Shown piece by piece: positions 36,635 to 47,718 of a stretch of 64,000 nt of DNA; position 1 is the first letter of the stretch, and the number at the start of each line of letters is the position of its first letter. The position numbers and the translations under genes were made by a program. Source of the stretch: Auricularia sp. M13 (Eukaryota; Basidiomycota; Agaricomycetes; Auriculariales; Auriculariaceae). The stretch lies in the NCBI GenBank assembly GCA_037042915.1, contig CM073201.1, positions 2,046,001 to 2,110,000 of the forward strand. The letters run 5' to 3'. Under the pieces are notes generated by a model. That model was given only the letters and a program-made list of their open reading frames with translations. It was not told where the DNA came from and did no database searches.

Positions 36635-37193
36635 GCTTGCAGCGAGAGTGAGAGCGAGATTGTTGGTGGTGGGAGTGGGAATGCGAGCGTCCTGCAGCGG
36701 GTCTGCAGAGGCGTGGGCGCTGGTGGAGGTATAAAAGGCTGGTCAAGGGCGATGCGCGGATGCGGACGCGTCATGGGCTGTCCGGCATCGGGAGAGCAGA
36801 TGATTAGTCAGCTAGTGCGATTGCAGGAATGACACGGTCACCAACCCGCGTGAGGCAGCACAACTGGAACGAATCTGTGATCACGACGACCAATCTACAG
36901 TATGTAGTATAGCCGGACACAGTGCTCTCACAAGAGCTGGTTCATGGTTAAGACGTCACTTTGAAGATTTCCGCGCTGCATTATCTGGCATTTGTAGCAG
37001 AGAGCCCGCAGTCTGGTCCATTGGCGCGGAACATTACCAGCTTGAGATGATAGCTGGTGTCCAGAGGTGGATGGGAGGAAAAGAGCGTCGGAGATTCCGA
37101 TTTGCTGCAGCTTGGTGAATGGCAGTGGCAGTGACGTGATCGTCGACTTTCCCACGATCCTCCCATTCTTCCCGTTCGCACCGTTTGGCCATA
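36635..37193. promoter_or_regulatory. Divergent promoter region, DUF676 lipase / Smr gene
   Basis: About 560 bp lie between divergent start codons. A GAGAGTGAGAGCGAGA purine tract begins near 36641. I see no supported gene or RNA here. Confidence 0.45.
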
Positions 37194-38297
37194 ATGGGTC
37201 TGTTCGATGTGCTGCTCAAGCTGCTCAACGTCGTCTGCGGCGGTCAGAAGCCGAGCCCGAGCCGCAGGTGCCCATCAGCCAGCCCCCGCCTCACCGTCCG
37301 CCGCAACACGAAGCGCCGGCGCCTCACCGACCCGAGCATGAGCACCGTCCGCCGCGCCCGCACGAGGAGCCCCATCGGCCGCCGCAACATGAGCCCAGCC
37401 CAGGGCCGCCTGCGCACCAGCCGCACCACAAATCGCGCAAGGGAGTGGTGCGTGTGGACTCCGAGTCCTCCACAAGCGACAATGTTCGCTGAAATCTAGG
37501 CTATAGAACGAGAACCTCGAGAACCAGCGCAATCCGTACTATACGGACCTGCGGGACCGTGCGAACCGTGCTGGTGCGTCGCTTAAGCCACGTACCGTCA
37601 GTGAACATTCAATTTCGGGCGCTGACGACATCGACACCGCCAGGCGACGAGATGGCACGCTGCTTCCGCGAGAGCCAGGAGGCCTACCAATCCGGCAACG
37701 GCGCGCGCGCAAAGCAGCTCTCGGAGGAGGGCAAAGCGCGCCGCAACGAAATGGAGGCGCTCAACCTCGAGGTGCGCTGCTCTCCTCAGGCTTTATATTT
37801 GCGACACGCTCTCACCTTCATGCTCTGCAGGCAAGCGATTGGATCTTCAAGGAGAACAATACCGACTCCGAGCCAGGCGAGGTCGACCTCCACGGCCTGT
37901 ACGTCAAGGAGGCCATCCGCTATGCGGACATCGCCATCCAGGACGCGCGGCAGCGCGGAGACACCGAAGTGCGCCTCATCGTTGGTGAGTCGAGGTTCAT
38001 TGCGGCCTGAGTATGCATGCTCACCGTGAAATTAGGCAAGGGAATGCACAGCAAGGGCGGCGTGGGCAAGCTTCGTCCTGCCATTGAGGAACTCATGCAA
38101 AAGTATGTTCTATCGTCAACTCAACAATGCATGGTGCTCATAGATCATGCGCAGGCATCAGCTCGTTCCCCACATAGACCCGCGGAATGAGGGTGTGCTC
38201 ATCGTGCAGCTCGGCGGTGCACCCCGCGATGGCATGGGACCGGACGAGATTACGCGCAGGCTGGAGAACGACAGAGAACAGTGCATCATAATGTAGA
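37194..38297 (+). CDS. Smr-domain protein with DUF1771
   Basis: Smr domains are nicking nuclease or RNA-binding modules; fungal Smr proteins with DUF1771 are linked to mRNA quality control (Cue2-like). The N-terminus MGLFDVLLKLLNVVCGGQK is followed by a His/Pro-rich linker, which starts after an apparent missing C at 37251. An intron with donor GTGCGT near 37447 leads to NENLENQRNPYYTDLRDRAN and DEMARCFRESQEAYQSGNGA, the DUF1771 helices. The Smr domain follows: GEVDLHGLYVKEAIRYADIA and LIVGKGMHSKGGVGKLRPAI, with the conserved DLHG and GKGxHS motifs. It ends ITRRLENDREQCIIM at the TAG at 38295-38297. I see no CUE domain. Confidence 0.88.
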
Positions 38298-38575
38298 GAC
38301 CTTGCGCAAATCTGTACACTGGCATGTCATCGATATCTACAACATACGGACACTAGTCTTTCTTGTAACACGCTTGCATATATACCCCAGTTTGCCGTTG
38401 GCACTTGGGAGATATTTTGAGGAGCTTAACTGATCAGAAAACATGGAAACCTCTCTGGTTATTCGTGGAATGGAAAATCGATACAGACAATGCAGCACAG
38501 AGTCATCAGCTACGCACAAGACAGAGAGACAGGAAGTAGAGGAACTTGTGATTTTGGGTTGGGTTTCGGTACAGA

Positions 38576-40055
38576 TCAGTCAAAGCCGCCCTCGAACAAG
38601 AAATTAGCAGCAAGCTCCTCGTTCTTGCCGCAAGCGAGGTAGGCCTCGACAGCCTGCCCCCGGCTGAATCCAAGCGCGACGAGCTGCAGCGACATGTCAA
38701 TTCAATTGAGCACAGATGATCGTGAAAAAACCGATACATACCCGCTCGACAGCAGCGTTCTCCTCAGCCGTGAGCTCTATCGTCGTCGTGCCCGGCGGAG
38801 CACGCCGCCCTCGCCATCGTCGTCGTCCATGCCACCCATGTTCTCTGCGAGAATTTGGAAGAGTAGCTCAGGGTTGGCCGCGACAGCCTGGGCGAGCTGG
38901 GGGTCCTGCTGCGCGAACTGCTGGATGAGCGGCTGGAGCAGCGCAGGGTTCTGCTGGACGAGCTCGCGCATGCCCGCGAGGCTCTCCACGCCGCGCAGGC
39001 GCTCGAGATCTCCGGGGCCGCCGGCGCCACCGGCCCCTGCGCCACCCAGGCCTGGCAGTCCGGCGGGCGGCCCGCCGCGCTGCTGCTGCTGTTGCTGCTG
39101 TTGCGCCATCTGAATTGCGGCAGAAAACCGTCAGCTGAGCCACGTGCAGAACGCTATTTGCTGTTTGGTGTTTGCACTTGCCTGGAAGAGGTTTTGAGGC
39201 TGAGCGGGAGCTGCAGCCGGAGCTGGTGCCGCCGCAGGAGCCACTGCTGGAGCAGCAGCAGCCTGGGGCGCGGCAGCCGCCGCGGCCGGTTGCTCCTCAG
39301 CCAGGCCAGCGGGGATGCCCTAGAGCTTCGATGAGCAGCGCATATAAGCCGAAGATCGAGGGACGCACGTTGAACAGATATTCTACGGCGCGATCGGGGT
39401 TGTTGTAGCTCGCCTTGAGCGCGCGGAGGACCTGGGCGCGTTCGAATCCCATTTCGACCATGTTCTGGATGGACGTTTGGAGCACATCGCCGGTGACGAA
39501 TTCGCCGAACGCGGGCGCATTGGCCGCTGCCGCCGGGGTAGACGGGGCCGCCGCTGCTGCGGGTGCAGGGGCAGGAGCAGCAGGGGCCGCCGCTGGGGTC
39601 GGTGCTGCCGCGGGCGTTGCCACAGTCGATGGGCCTGCCGCTGCCGCCGGTGCTGGCTTGGGCTAGGGACACGGTTACACATTGGTCGAAAATATTCTGG
39701 TATAAAACAAGCAAATACCTTGGAGACCATGAGCACGAGAAAATCCTTCTCCTTTATTTGACACGACTCGATCGTCTTGTCATCCGACAGGACCTTGCCT
39801 GGATGCAGCGTCAGCAATATCGCGGCGCATAGAGCCAGCAGAGGGCCACGGACCCGAGTAGATAAGCTTCTGGTGCTCTACGGGGTGGTTCTGGGTGTCC
39901 TTGATCCTGGACTTGAGGTCTGCGACTGTGTCGGATGGCTCTGCATCGATCTGGGCGCCGGTTCAGACTGGAATCCCCGGCTGGGTATATAAGGCCTGGA
40001 GCGGGCAGCGCACCTGGAACTGTTTCTGCTGCAGCGTCTTGACAGTGATCTTCAT
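38576..40055 (-). CDS. RAD23: UV excision repair / proteasome shuttle protein Rad23
   Basis: Rad23 links ubiquitinated proteins to the proteasome and stabilises the XPC/Rad4 damage sensor. Domains in order are: an N-terminal ubiquitin-like domain ([14 protein letters not shown], then after an intron [48 protein letters not shown]); an Ala/Pro linker; UBA1 ([20 protein letters not shown]); an Ala/Gln linker; an XPC-binding domain ([20 protein letters not shown], then [20 protein letters not shown]); and UBA2 ([20 protein letters not shown]), ending LFEGGFD. All four expected modules are present. Introns interrupt the UBL twice. The gene is divergent from the LRR gene with 106 bp between start codons. 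Confidence 0.96.
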
Positions 40056-40161
40056 CGTGGGGCGACGCGAGCGGGGACACTTGGACGCGCGTTCGTGGTC
40101 AGTCACAAGAGAGTCGCGGAACCAGCCGGCGGCTTTACCCTCCCGCCAGCCACAGTGCACG

Positions 40162-42416
40162 ATGCCCGAGCCGCAGCCGGGCGACGACTACGTCCTCAAG
40201 ACCGCCCAGCTCATCCGCGCCCACGAGCAGCGCCTGGCCGAGGTCGGCTTCGTGCGTCGCGGCCGCCGCGGCACGGTGCCCCAGGCCCAGCAGGCGGCCG
40301 CCAGCTACAATATGCTCGCGTGGATCGGGCTCGACGGCGGCGGCGCGCAGCGGCCGGGCAAGCCGCTCGTGCTCTCGATGGACACGCACCACCTGTTCTA
40401 TCTGCTCATGCGCTGCGAGGCGCTCGGCGTCGACGTCGGCTCGCTCGACGTCCGCATCGAGGCGCCCTTCCGGCCCACGAGCTACATCTCCAACTACAAC
40501 CCGCGCGACAAGTCCGACACCATCTCCATCGCCTCCTTCCGCTCCACCGTCTCCGCCATCTCCAAGCTCTCGCTCGGCGCAGGCTGGTGGGGCCGTCCTC
40601 AGCCGCCGGACGTCGAGAACGAGGTCAAGTACATCTACAGCGCCTTCACCAAGCTGCCTGCGCTCTCCATACACAAGCCCGGCGACAAGATGATTGCAGA
40701 GCTCGCCCACGACCCACCCACCGGACTCCGCGCTGCCGCTCGACGCTTTCAAGGGCCTCCAGAGTCTCGAGTGCAACGAAGTGGACCCTATGACGATCCT
40801 AGGATGGGACAGACTTTCGATCAGTTTGCGCACCCTGACCATCAAACGCAGCGGGCTCGAGGACTTTACGGACTTGTTCATTGACGCCGTGCTCGACGAC
40901 AAGGCGCGACGTGAGGGCCAGTCTGTCAGCAGTCGCCGTCGGAAGCTCAAGGGCAACCGGCCGCACACGCTGCGGTCGCGGCAGCCGTCGTTCGTTGGAC
41001 GCGGCGGCATGCAGCACTCTGTTCTGGAAGAGGAGGACGAGGATGACCATGAGGATGCTCTTGCTGAGAGCCCAGTCCAGGAACCACCACAGGACGAACC
41101 ACGCCCGCCCCTGCCGTCCATTTCGTGGGCCTTCCTGAAGCATCTGTCTCTGGCCGACAATGCTTTGACGTTCTTCCCCGTGGCCCCCTGCAGTACTTGA
41201 CGTCTCTCACGCATCTTGACCTCTCCTCCAATCTGCTCGTGTCAGTTCCTGCGGGTCTGCATCAGCTTTACAACTTGGTCTCGCTCAATTTGTCCGACAA
41301 CATGATCGACTCCGTGCTGGGCATATACACGATGATGGGCCAGGTACTGCATCTCAACCTCTCTTCGAATCGGCTCGAGTCTCTCTGCGGATTGGAGCGG
41401 CTTGCAGCTCTTGAGCGCGTGGACCTGCGGAACAACCGCGTCGAGGAGAGCGCCGAGGTGGGTCGGCTGTCGCTGCTGCCAAACATCACGGAGGTGTGGG
41501 TTGAAGGCAACCCATTCTATGCGAGAGAACCGGACGCACGCATACGGTGTTTGGACTATTTTGCTCGGGAGGGCAAGACCATCGTGTTGGACGGCTCTGC
41601 GCCCGGATTCTACGAGCGGCGCCAGCTGACAGTGAAGGTGCCGGAAGAGCCGAAGCGTATGTCAATCGCCGTGTCTCCGCCAGTTGTTGCCGTCGGTGCC
41701 TCGGTATCGCCTCCGCTCGAGCCAGTAACTAGCGCCCCGGGGACGCCGCCGACAAAGCCATCTTCGCCGACGCTGAGCGCCACCGCCGTCGTCGGGCATC
41801 CTAAGGCGAAGCGGCGGAAGCACATGCGCATTGTTGATCTGGACGGCGAAGACACGAGCGGGACGGACGACGCGTTCTCACAGCGCAAGGCCAAGCACAC
41901 GCGCACGCGCTCCGAGGCCACCAACCTGCGCAATGGCACGACCTCCCCCGCCCCGCCCCAGCACAACCCGAGCCTGAGCCAGCGGAGGACACCGTGCCCG
42001 AGATGCCGCGCGCGGGGTCGATGACGATCGGGCGCAACGCGCGCGGGCGGCACTCGCGGTACGGCACCGACGCGTTCTCCGTCACCGGCAGCAGCGCGCA
42101 GTCGCCGCCGTCCGTCGTCATCCCGTCCGGCGTGCGCAACTCGCCCGGCGCGTCGACCATCTCCGCCAGCATGTCCAAGGCGGCCGCGCGGCGCGCGCGC
42201 GTGTCGGCCAGCGTGTACGAGCCGAACGCCGCCAGCCTGGCCGAGGCGGGCTCGTCGCCGCTCGAGAACGACGCGGACGCCTTCCGCGCGAAGATCGAGG
42301 CGCTGCGGAACGAGGTCGGCGATAGCTGGCTCAAGGTTCTTGCGCAGAGTCAGTTCTCGCCTCCTGCGCCTGGAACTGCAACTGGGACGAGTCCTGCGAA
42401 GGCGAATGGACAATGA
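40162..42416 (+). CDS. Leucine-rich-repeat protein, STK11IP/Sog2-like architecture
   Basis: The protein starts MPEPQPGDDYVLKTAQLIRA. A conserved N-terminal region (VLSMDTHHLFYLLMRCEALG, then ISNYNPRDKSDTISIASFRS) precedes leucine-rich repeats: LQSLECNEVDPM, LKHLSLADNALTFFPVAP, LTHLDLSSNLLVSVPAGL, LVSLNLSDNMIDSVLGI, LHLNLSSNRLESLCGL and LERVDLRNNRVEE. An LRR cap follows (ITEVWVEGNPFYAREPDARI), then a long disordered Ser/Arg tail. The pattern recalls the LKB1-interacting protein STK11IP and yeast Sog2, but the assignment is loose. Three frame breaks lie near 40721, in the CCCCC run at 41184-41188, and in the CCC at 41967-41969. All are bridged by obvious continuity of the repeats or tail. Confidence 0.78.
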
Positions 42417-43337
42417 CCTGGCTTCATTATTACTCCACATACGGTCGGATTCTCATTTTCTGTGCTGCATGGTCGTGGTAGATGCATTCGTTCTGTGTTT
42501 GGCTTAACATATCTGATATACCGATTCATATCCTCTCGATGTACTCTTAGCATTAATGCCATGCCTCGTAATGACCAGCATTGTCTACACGATTTTGACG
42601 CATGGAAGTCTGAGAAGGATCGGAGTTGCTGTGAGTCGCGACTGCTCTTCTGACTCCCATCATCTAATTCTTTGCACCTTGGCCAGAATTGTGTCGAATT
42701 GACGAATCGTATAGACGCTCGATGATAACTTGCGGACTGGGTGTATGGCTGCTTGCTTGACACGGCTCAGTTACGGCGTCCAGTCGACCTCTGTCGACCT
42801 TCCCAGCGTGTGCGACGACAGTGGCAACTTGCTTATCGAGCTGTCCGTCTTCTAGTTCGAGATTCACGACTATGATACTCAGTACTGTCGAAAACTCGCA
42901 TAACTAGCGGAACATGATCCGTTCAGCTTGGTTGTGAGGGCGGCCGGGCCTTCGAGGTGCATCGCAGCGGGCCAGCTTCTATCACCAATCGGCGGCTACT
43001 TTCTCAATTTGAAACGGATCAGCCTAAGAACTGTGGACGACGTTTCTTGTCCACCTAAGGGCTCCTGAAGGCCAGATTGGTTCCAAGAGCACCACATCTC
43101 CGTCCATGCAACGCTCCCCGTCTTTGGAGTTCACATGCACATTGCTGATCGGGATCCCACGTTGAGGACTGACTGGCGGTTGCGAGCGGGCACTTGGGTA
43201 ATAGTAGTCTCTTTTGCTCTTGACTCTCCGAGCTCAGTAGCAAAATGAAGTTGTGCTCGCACTGGGGCGGCATTATTGAATTCAAAAGTGGGCAGGCTAC
43301 GCTATGGTGGTACAGAATACGAGCCAAAGTGTCCAGC
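42417..43337. other. Intergenic, no supported gene
   Basis: About 920 bp lie between the LRR stop codon and the HSP12 stop codon, with the two genes converging. Short reading frames exist on both strands, but none has recognisable sequence or a plausible exon structure. I see no tRNA or repeat. A lineage-specific non-coding transcript cannot be excluded. Confidence 0.55.
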
Positions 43338-43717
43338 TTAGTGGTGCTTATCCATGCCCACGGCGTGCTTCGCCTTGTCGAGTAACGACGAGTTGTTGTT
43401 CGTGGCACCGCTGTGGCCGCCCGTAACGGAGTCGGCGGCCTTCTGGGTGTACCTGCATGCGTCGGTTAGCCTCAGTGGACTGGGTCGGCGAATGGCATCG
43501 GCACGTACGACTTCTCGCCCTGAGGCTGCATGCTGCCTGCGAAGTTGTCGGCCTTGCCGTGGAACTTGTCGCCCATGTGCTCGGTGGTGGTCTTGTGGGT
43601 GTCGGGCTGGATGGAGGAGCATGAGTACGAGACTCGGGCATTTCAAAGAGAGTCGAGTCGCACCTTAACGGCGGCGCCGACCTTGTCGGTGAAGCTCTGG
43701 CGGCCTGCGTCGGTCAT
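43338..43717 (-). CDS. Hsp12-family stress protein (HSP9/HSP12)
   Basis: Hsp12-type proteins are small, disordered, highly expressed stress proteins that associate with membranes. Three exons on the minus strand (43717-43664, 43605-43509, 43452-43338) join with clean GT-AG junctions. Seen motifs are MTDAGRQSFTDKVGAAVK, then TTTEHMGDKFHGKADNFAGS and MQPQGEKS, then YTQKAADSVTGGHSG, SLLDKAKHAVGMDKHH. These match the family along the whole 88-residue length. The promoter upstream has a strong TATA box flanked by two AGGGG stress elements, which fits stress induction. Confidence 0.95.
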
Positions 43718-44069
43718 TGTGGATATGAGATTGGGTGAAGATGTGGAGTCGTAAAAGTGTTTCGTGAAGTGCTTTGTGAGGAGACTCAGGAGATACACGA
43801 CCCCTTTTATAGCCCCTAGACACGCCACAACGTCATTTCTTTCTGTGCGTCATTGACGTTGCTCCAACCCGCAAGCTCCATGCTCAGGTGCGAAAAGTCG
43901 TCAGGGCATCGCCTGACGCACCGTCGTCCACGCCACCGGGGCCAAAGTGGTGGTCGAGGCACGTGAGAGGCGGGGGCAATAGACACGATCCGCGGATCTG
44001 GCGGCGCGATCCGGACTTTGCGTCCGTCGCTCGAGCTCCGACTTTCTGTCACCTTCACATTGTACAGCA
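43718..44069. promoter_or_regulatory. Divergent promoter, HSP12 / disordered-protein gene, with inverted repeats
   Basis: Besides the TATA/STRE site, the region has an exact inverted repeat GTCAGG-6nt-CCTGAC (43900-43917), an E-box CACGTG at 43960-43965, and a 12-bp palindrome GATCCGCGGATC at 43987-43998. Such palindromes suit dimeric transcription factors, but no factor can be named. Confidence 0.45.
43801..43817 (-). promoter_or_regulatory. TATA box flanked by two stress-response elements, HSP12 promoter
   Basis: On the minus strand the order is AGGGG (43817-43813), TATAAAAG (43811-43804) and AGGGG (43805-43801, overlapping the TATA edge), about 85-95 bp upstream of the HSP12 start codon. 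AGGGG is the Msn2/4-type STRE core in yeasts. That this fungus uses the same factor is inference. Confidence 0.65.
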
Positions 44070-45507
44070 ATGCTTCGTGCATTCCAACCAGAGCTCGACG
44101 CGCCCGTTACGCGCCAATACTCAAAGACTCCTGCGCGCGGGACGCTGCAGACGAAGTCGCTGCTCAAATCAGAGAATAGACAGGCGCCGCAGACGGTTGG
44201 CCCCAAGGGCAAGCGTGTCGCGCTCGCGCCAACGCCAGCAGCGCCCTGTGCGTTGATTTTTAATCGATATTTGACCCGTGCTAACATACTCTATAGTGTC
44301 TGCAAAGGCGGCCCCGACCAGAGGTGCACTCCAGGACAAGACGCCGTTCCACAACCGCCAGCAGGCGCAGCAGACTCCGGGCGTAACGAGCAAGAAGCAG
44401 AAGACGATTGCTCAGACGCCGTTCCAGCCCATTAAGGAGCAGCGCACGCCGCCATCGTCCCAGTCGCTGCCGAGCGCGACCCGCACGCGGATCCGTGCAC
44501 CACGCAACCTATTCGAGACGCCACTGCCCAGCGGACACAACTACTGGGACATCAGCGATGGAAGCATTGACGCGCAGAGCGCATCAGGCTCTCTCTCTCT
44601 GAGCAGCGCCGGTATCGTCGAGGAGGACTTTGATGATGTTGAATATATGCCTCCGACTGCGATTGGTACGCAAGCCTTCTATCAACTCGGCAGTAATGCA
44701 ACAACCTCTGATTTTCTTGCGCAGAACGCGATTACGAGCCACCTTTCGACATGCCAGACTATAAGAAACTCGGCGCCGATGTCAAGTCCATCGCCCACAT
44801 TGTACATTTCGACGACGAAGGGAGCTGGGATCCTCACGAAGAATTCGACATCGATACCTTCCTACCCCCTTCTCCTACAACACCAACCTTGCTAAGCAGC
44901 AATAGCGACTCAGGTCAGTCGTGTGCTCGTAGTCATTTCCACCTAACGCCGCTGTAGAGGATGATAAAGATCTGTTCCCAAGCCTCAAGCGCGCATCGGA
45001 CTTGCCTCCAGCACCAGTGGCGCGTGTTGGACGCCCACTAGGCGCTTTATCCAGGCCGACAAACCCAGGCCGCCCCTCCGTCGTACCTACTCGAGCATCC
45101 TCTCGACCAACCGTTCGACCGTCTGTGGTCCCGACACGTGCGCCCATCTCATCTTCCGTCGTGCATGCGCGACCGCTTGCGCGACAATCTGCTGTCCCAT
45201 CGCGTGCGCCGTCCCGGCCTCCCGCTCGTCCTACAGCACCAACACCTGGAGCCAGTCGACCCGTCGCAGCCCCAAAGGTAGTTCGCATCGCTCCCGCGCC
45301 TGCATCACGCCATGCTACCATGGCGCCATCGACCCAGGCAAAGGGTCCTCCGCCGCGACCACTGCATGGTCGATCCCTGTCCGCTTCAAAGGTCGCCCCG
45401 TTGCACAGAAGCTTCAACCCAATCGTCCTGTCGTGGAGATAGTCATCAATCTCAAAGAAGAGCCCGTTTGCGACGATATGAGCGAATTCACGCTTGACGT
45501 CGAGTAA
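44070..45507 (+). CDS. Disordered protein of unknown function, weakly securin-like layout
   Basis: The protein begins MLRAFQPELDAPVTRQYSKT and is mostly low-complexity. An N-terminal RGTL (D-box-like RxxL) is followed by basic Pro/Gln-rich sequence (TPFHNRQQAQQTPGVTSKKQ), RAPRNLFETPLPSGHNYWDI, an acidic patch EEDFDDVEYMPPTAI, EPPFDMPDYKKLGADVKS, then long Arg/Pro/Ser repeats (RPSVVPTRAPI-type). Introns lie near 44250-44295, 44665-44725 and 44913-44957. Read literally, it stops at 45442. Restoring one C in the run at 45396-45399 leads into PNRPVVEIVINLKEEPVCDD and a stop at 45507, which looks more natural. A securin or cell-cycle role is only a suggestion from layout. Confidence 0.6.
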
Positions 45508-45741
45508 ACCTACTCAGTCGTCTACACAAGTTTACTGTTGCTCCCACCGCCGCTATGCTTGCTTCTTCTCCACGTCCATGTACTACGCCCGTTTGTATCG
45601 CTATGTATGGCCATCCAGAATATCACGAATTGGGTTCGATTGAATACACGAGTTGGGATTGCGATTAAATTACTTTGCGGTTCAGATGCCTAAATACTGT
45701 GCGAAAATGCAGTGTGCAATGTGAAATATCGATACGCGTCT

Positions 45742-46070
45742 CTATACGTAGAATCCATAGCTCGCCATGCACGCTTTATGCTGGGTCACCAAGTCCCGAC
45801 ACTTCTCGTCGGCCTCGTCGCCGTTGTTCAAGAAGCACTGGTCGCGCGCGCTCTTGGTATCCGGACACGCGCAGCACCTGCGGGTTGCGCGGAATTGGTC
45901 AGCGACGCGAGCAGAGTATGTGCATATGCAGGCAGTGCGCACGGTTTCAGGCCTTGTGGGTTCAGCGGGTTTTGCGCAGGGTCCGCGGGGTTGTATTTCG
46001 CAGGCTTCGCGGCGGGCGCGGGTGCTCCTGCTGTCTGCGGAACAGGCGAGGACCAGGGCCACCAGCTCAT
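45742..46070 (-). CDS. COX17: Mitochondrial copper chaperone Cox17
   Basis: Cox17 delivers Cu(I) to Sco1 and Cox11 in the intermembrane space for cytochrome c oxidase assembly. Exons are 46070-45943 and 45877-45742. The N-terminus MSWWPWSSPVPQTAGAPAPA is Pro/Ala-rich. The core reads GLKPCCACPDTKSARDQC, FLNNGDEADEKCRDLV and HKACMASYGFYV, which gives the CCxC copper site and the twin CX9C motif. The product has about 88 residues; the extra N-terminal segment is longer than in yeast. The junction phase is correct. Confidence 0.95.
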
Positions 46071-46926
46071 TCTGGCAAAGCTAGCTCAATAAGAAGAGTT
46101 CAAGACGCCGTATGGGCTGCACGCACTGGGCAGAACGGACAGGTGTGGGACAAGCGGTGAGTGTGCTGAGTAAACACGGATTCCAGACCGCTGTCGTGAC
46201 CTTTGAACGCGCCGGCGACACCCGCTCGACGCTTTCCCTTCTGACTTTCATGAGCAACGTTTGAAGGCTTTCGATTTGCACTATGTTGCTATGTTCTGGG
46301 CGCACACCGTGAAGGGCAGAACGCTTGACTGGGGTCTACACGCTCGATGTTCCGTCATGGCTTGCTCTCGTTTTCGATCTCCAGTCTCCCATGCACCGCT
46401 TCCTGAACGACGTCTATTCTCAACGGCAACCTTGCTCTTTTATTGGAGAGCGGAACATAGGCTGCCCTACGCATGAGTCGCTGTCCAATATTTTCCATAC
46501 TTCTCCCGAGACTCCAGCGGCACCACCATGCATTCCACTGCTCTCGAAATAGCCATGCAGCTACGGCAGGTCATATGTGCCCCTTCCACAATTCGCGGGG
46601 AACACTTGGGGCTCTTTCGGCGACTATCGTTGCCAGCGTTGCATGCGGATTCTGGGAATATGCCGCAAAATGTCAAATATTGCTCCTCAGGCACAACAGC
46701 GGCGCATTGGTCTCTGACGTTGTACGATTCGCGGTCCCAGAAATAATGACAGAAATTTCTGGTTCTACTAACTCGTGGCGATGTCCTAATTTCTGCCTGG
46801 GATGTCCATCGGCTCCATGTCCCACCGCGTCCTGTCTCAACCTTTCCTCGCCTGCCTATAAAAGAGGCAGCGACCAACGACATATTTAGTACCACCTCGC
46901 TTCCTTCTGCAGAGCCTCGGTATCCA
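46071..46926. promoter_or_regulatory. Divergent promoter region, COX17 / GH45 endoglucanase
   Basis: About 855 bp separate divergent start codons. A TATA box (TATAAAAG) is at 46857-46864, 63 bp before the GH45 start. One CreA-type site GCGGGG lies near 46597-46602, a possible carbon-catabolite element; a single site is weak evidence. A minus-strand reading frame across 46467-46994 has no features and is not supported. Confidence 0.5.
46857..46864 (+). promoter_or_regulatory. TATA box of the GH45 endoglucanase gene
   Basis: TATAAAAG lies 63 bp upstream of the start codon, in the position expected for a strongly inducible secreted enzyme gene. Confidence 0.6.
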
Positions 46927-47718
46927 ATGCGTTTCAACCTGAACCTCGTCTCATGCCTCGCGTTTGTGACTGCATCCATCGCAGCGCAGGCCACAACGAC
47001 TGTGCGTGGGAATCAGTGCGCTTCGGTGAACAAAGCCCCAACGCCACACACGTTTCCACACGCAGCGCTACTTTGACGGCCAGATGGGGGCCTGCGGCTG
47101 TGGATCCAACGGCCAAATGTTCTCGTGGCAAGGCGGCATCGCGTCCGGCGTATACACTGCTGCGTGAGCTCGGTCGCAACTCTCCGTCTCAATGCACGAT
47201 GTGACCGCTGTGCAGCGCTTCCCAGAGCATCTTCGACTCGTCCGGCTCCTCGTGGTGCGGCCGCGGATGCGGTACTTGCTTCCAGTTGACGAGCACCGGC
47301 AAAGCGCCTTGCTCGTCGTGTGGAACTGGAGGCGCAGCCGGGCAGAGCATCATCGTCATGGTCACCAATCTCTGCGTACGCGTCTCCTGCCATGGGCAAT
47401 TGTAGATTGTCAGACTCATGCGACGCATCATAGCCCAACAACGGCAACGCGCAATGGTGCCCGTGCGTTCTAATCCTTGGCATCCTTTGTCTCGATCACT
47501 CAACTCTCCTCACAGGACTGTGGGCGGCACGAACCAGTACGGGTTTTCTGCCCACTTTGATATCATGAGCCAGGGCAACTTCCTCTGGGGTGAGTCACAA
47601 ACATCGGGTCGTGAGGCATGGCAAACTCTGGATCGCAGACAACGCCGTCGTCAATTACACCCAGGTGGCGTGTCCTTCGACTGCGTCAAACGACTTCAGG
47701 CAGTGCCAGTGCGCGTGA
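46927..47718 (+). CDS. Secreted GH45-type endoglucanase / endoglucanase V-like protein
   Basis: GH45 enzymes are small double-psi beta-barrel endoglucanases that cut cellulose by inversion. Six exons fit in phase: 46927-47025, 47066-47163, 47216-47375, 47434-47462, 47516-47589 and 47639-47718, giving 179 residues. A signal peptide is clear (MRFNLNLVSCLAFVTASIAA). The mature part is Cys-rich: SRYFDGQMGACGCGSNGQ, IFDSSGSSWCGRGCGTCF, APCSSCGTGGAAGQS, IIVMVTNLCPNNGNAQWCP, GGTNQYGFSAHFDIMSQ and YTQVACPSTASNDFRQCQCA. HFD carries the expected acid Asp. No cellulose-binding module is present. Some basidiomycete relatives are described as expansin-like, so activity is not certain. Unlike many neighbours, no frame error is seen. 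Confidence 0.9.

Noticed and set aside
42462-43230. Short frames between the LRR and HSP12 genes
   Set aside because: None has plausible length, start context or family resemblance.
46467-46994. Minus-strand reading frame of 175 codons between COX17 and GH45
   Set aside because: It has no recognisable sequence, overlaps the GH45 signal peptide exon and the TATA box, and has biased shadow-like composition.
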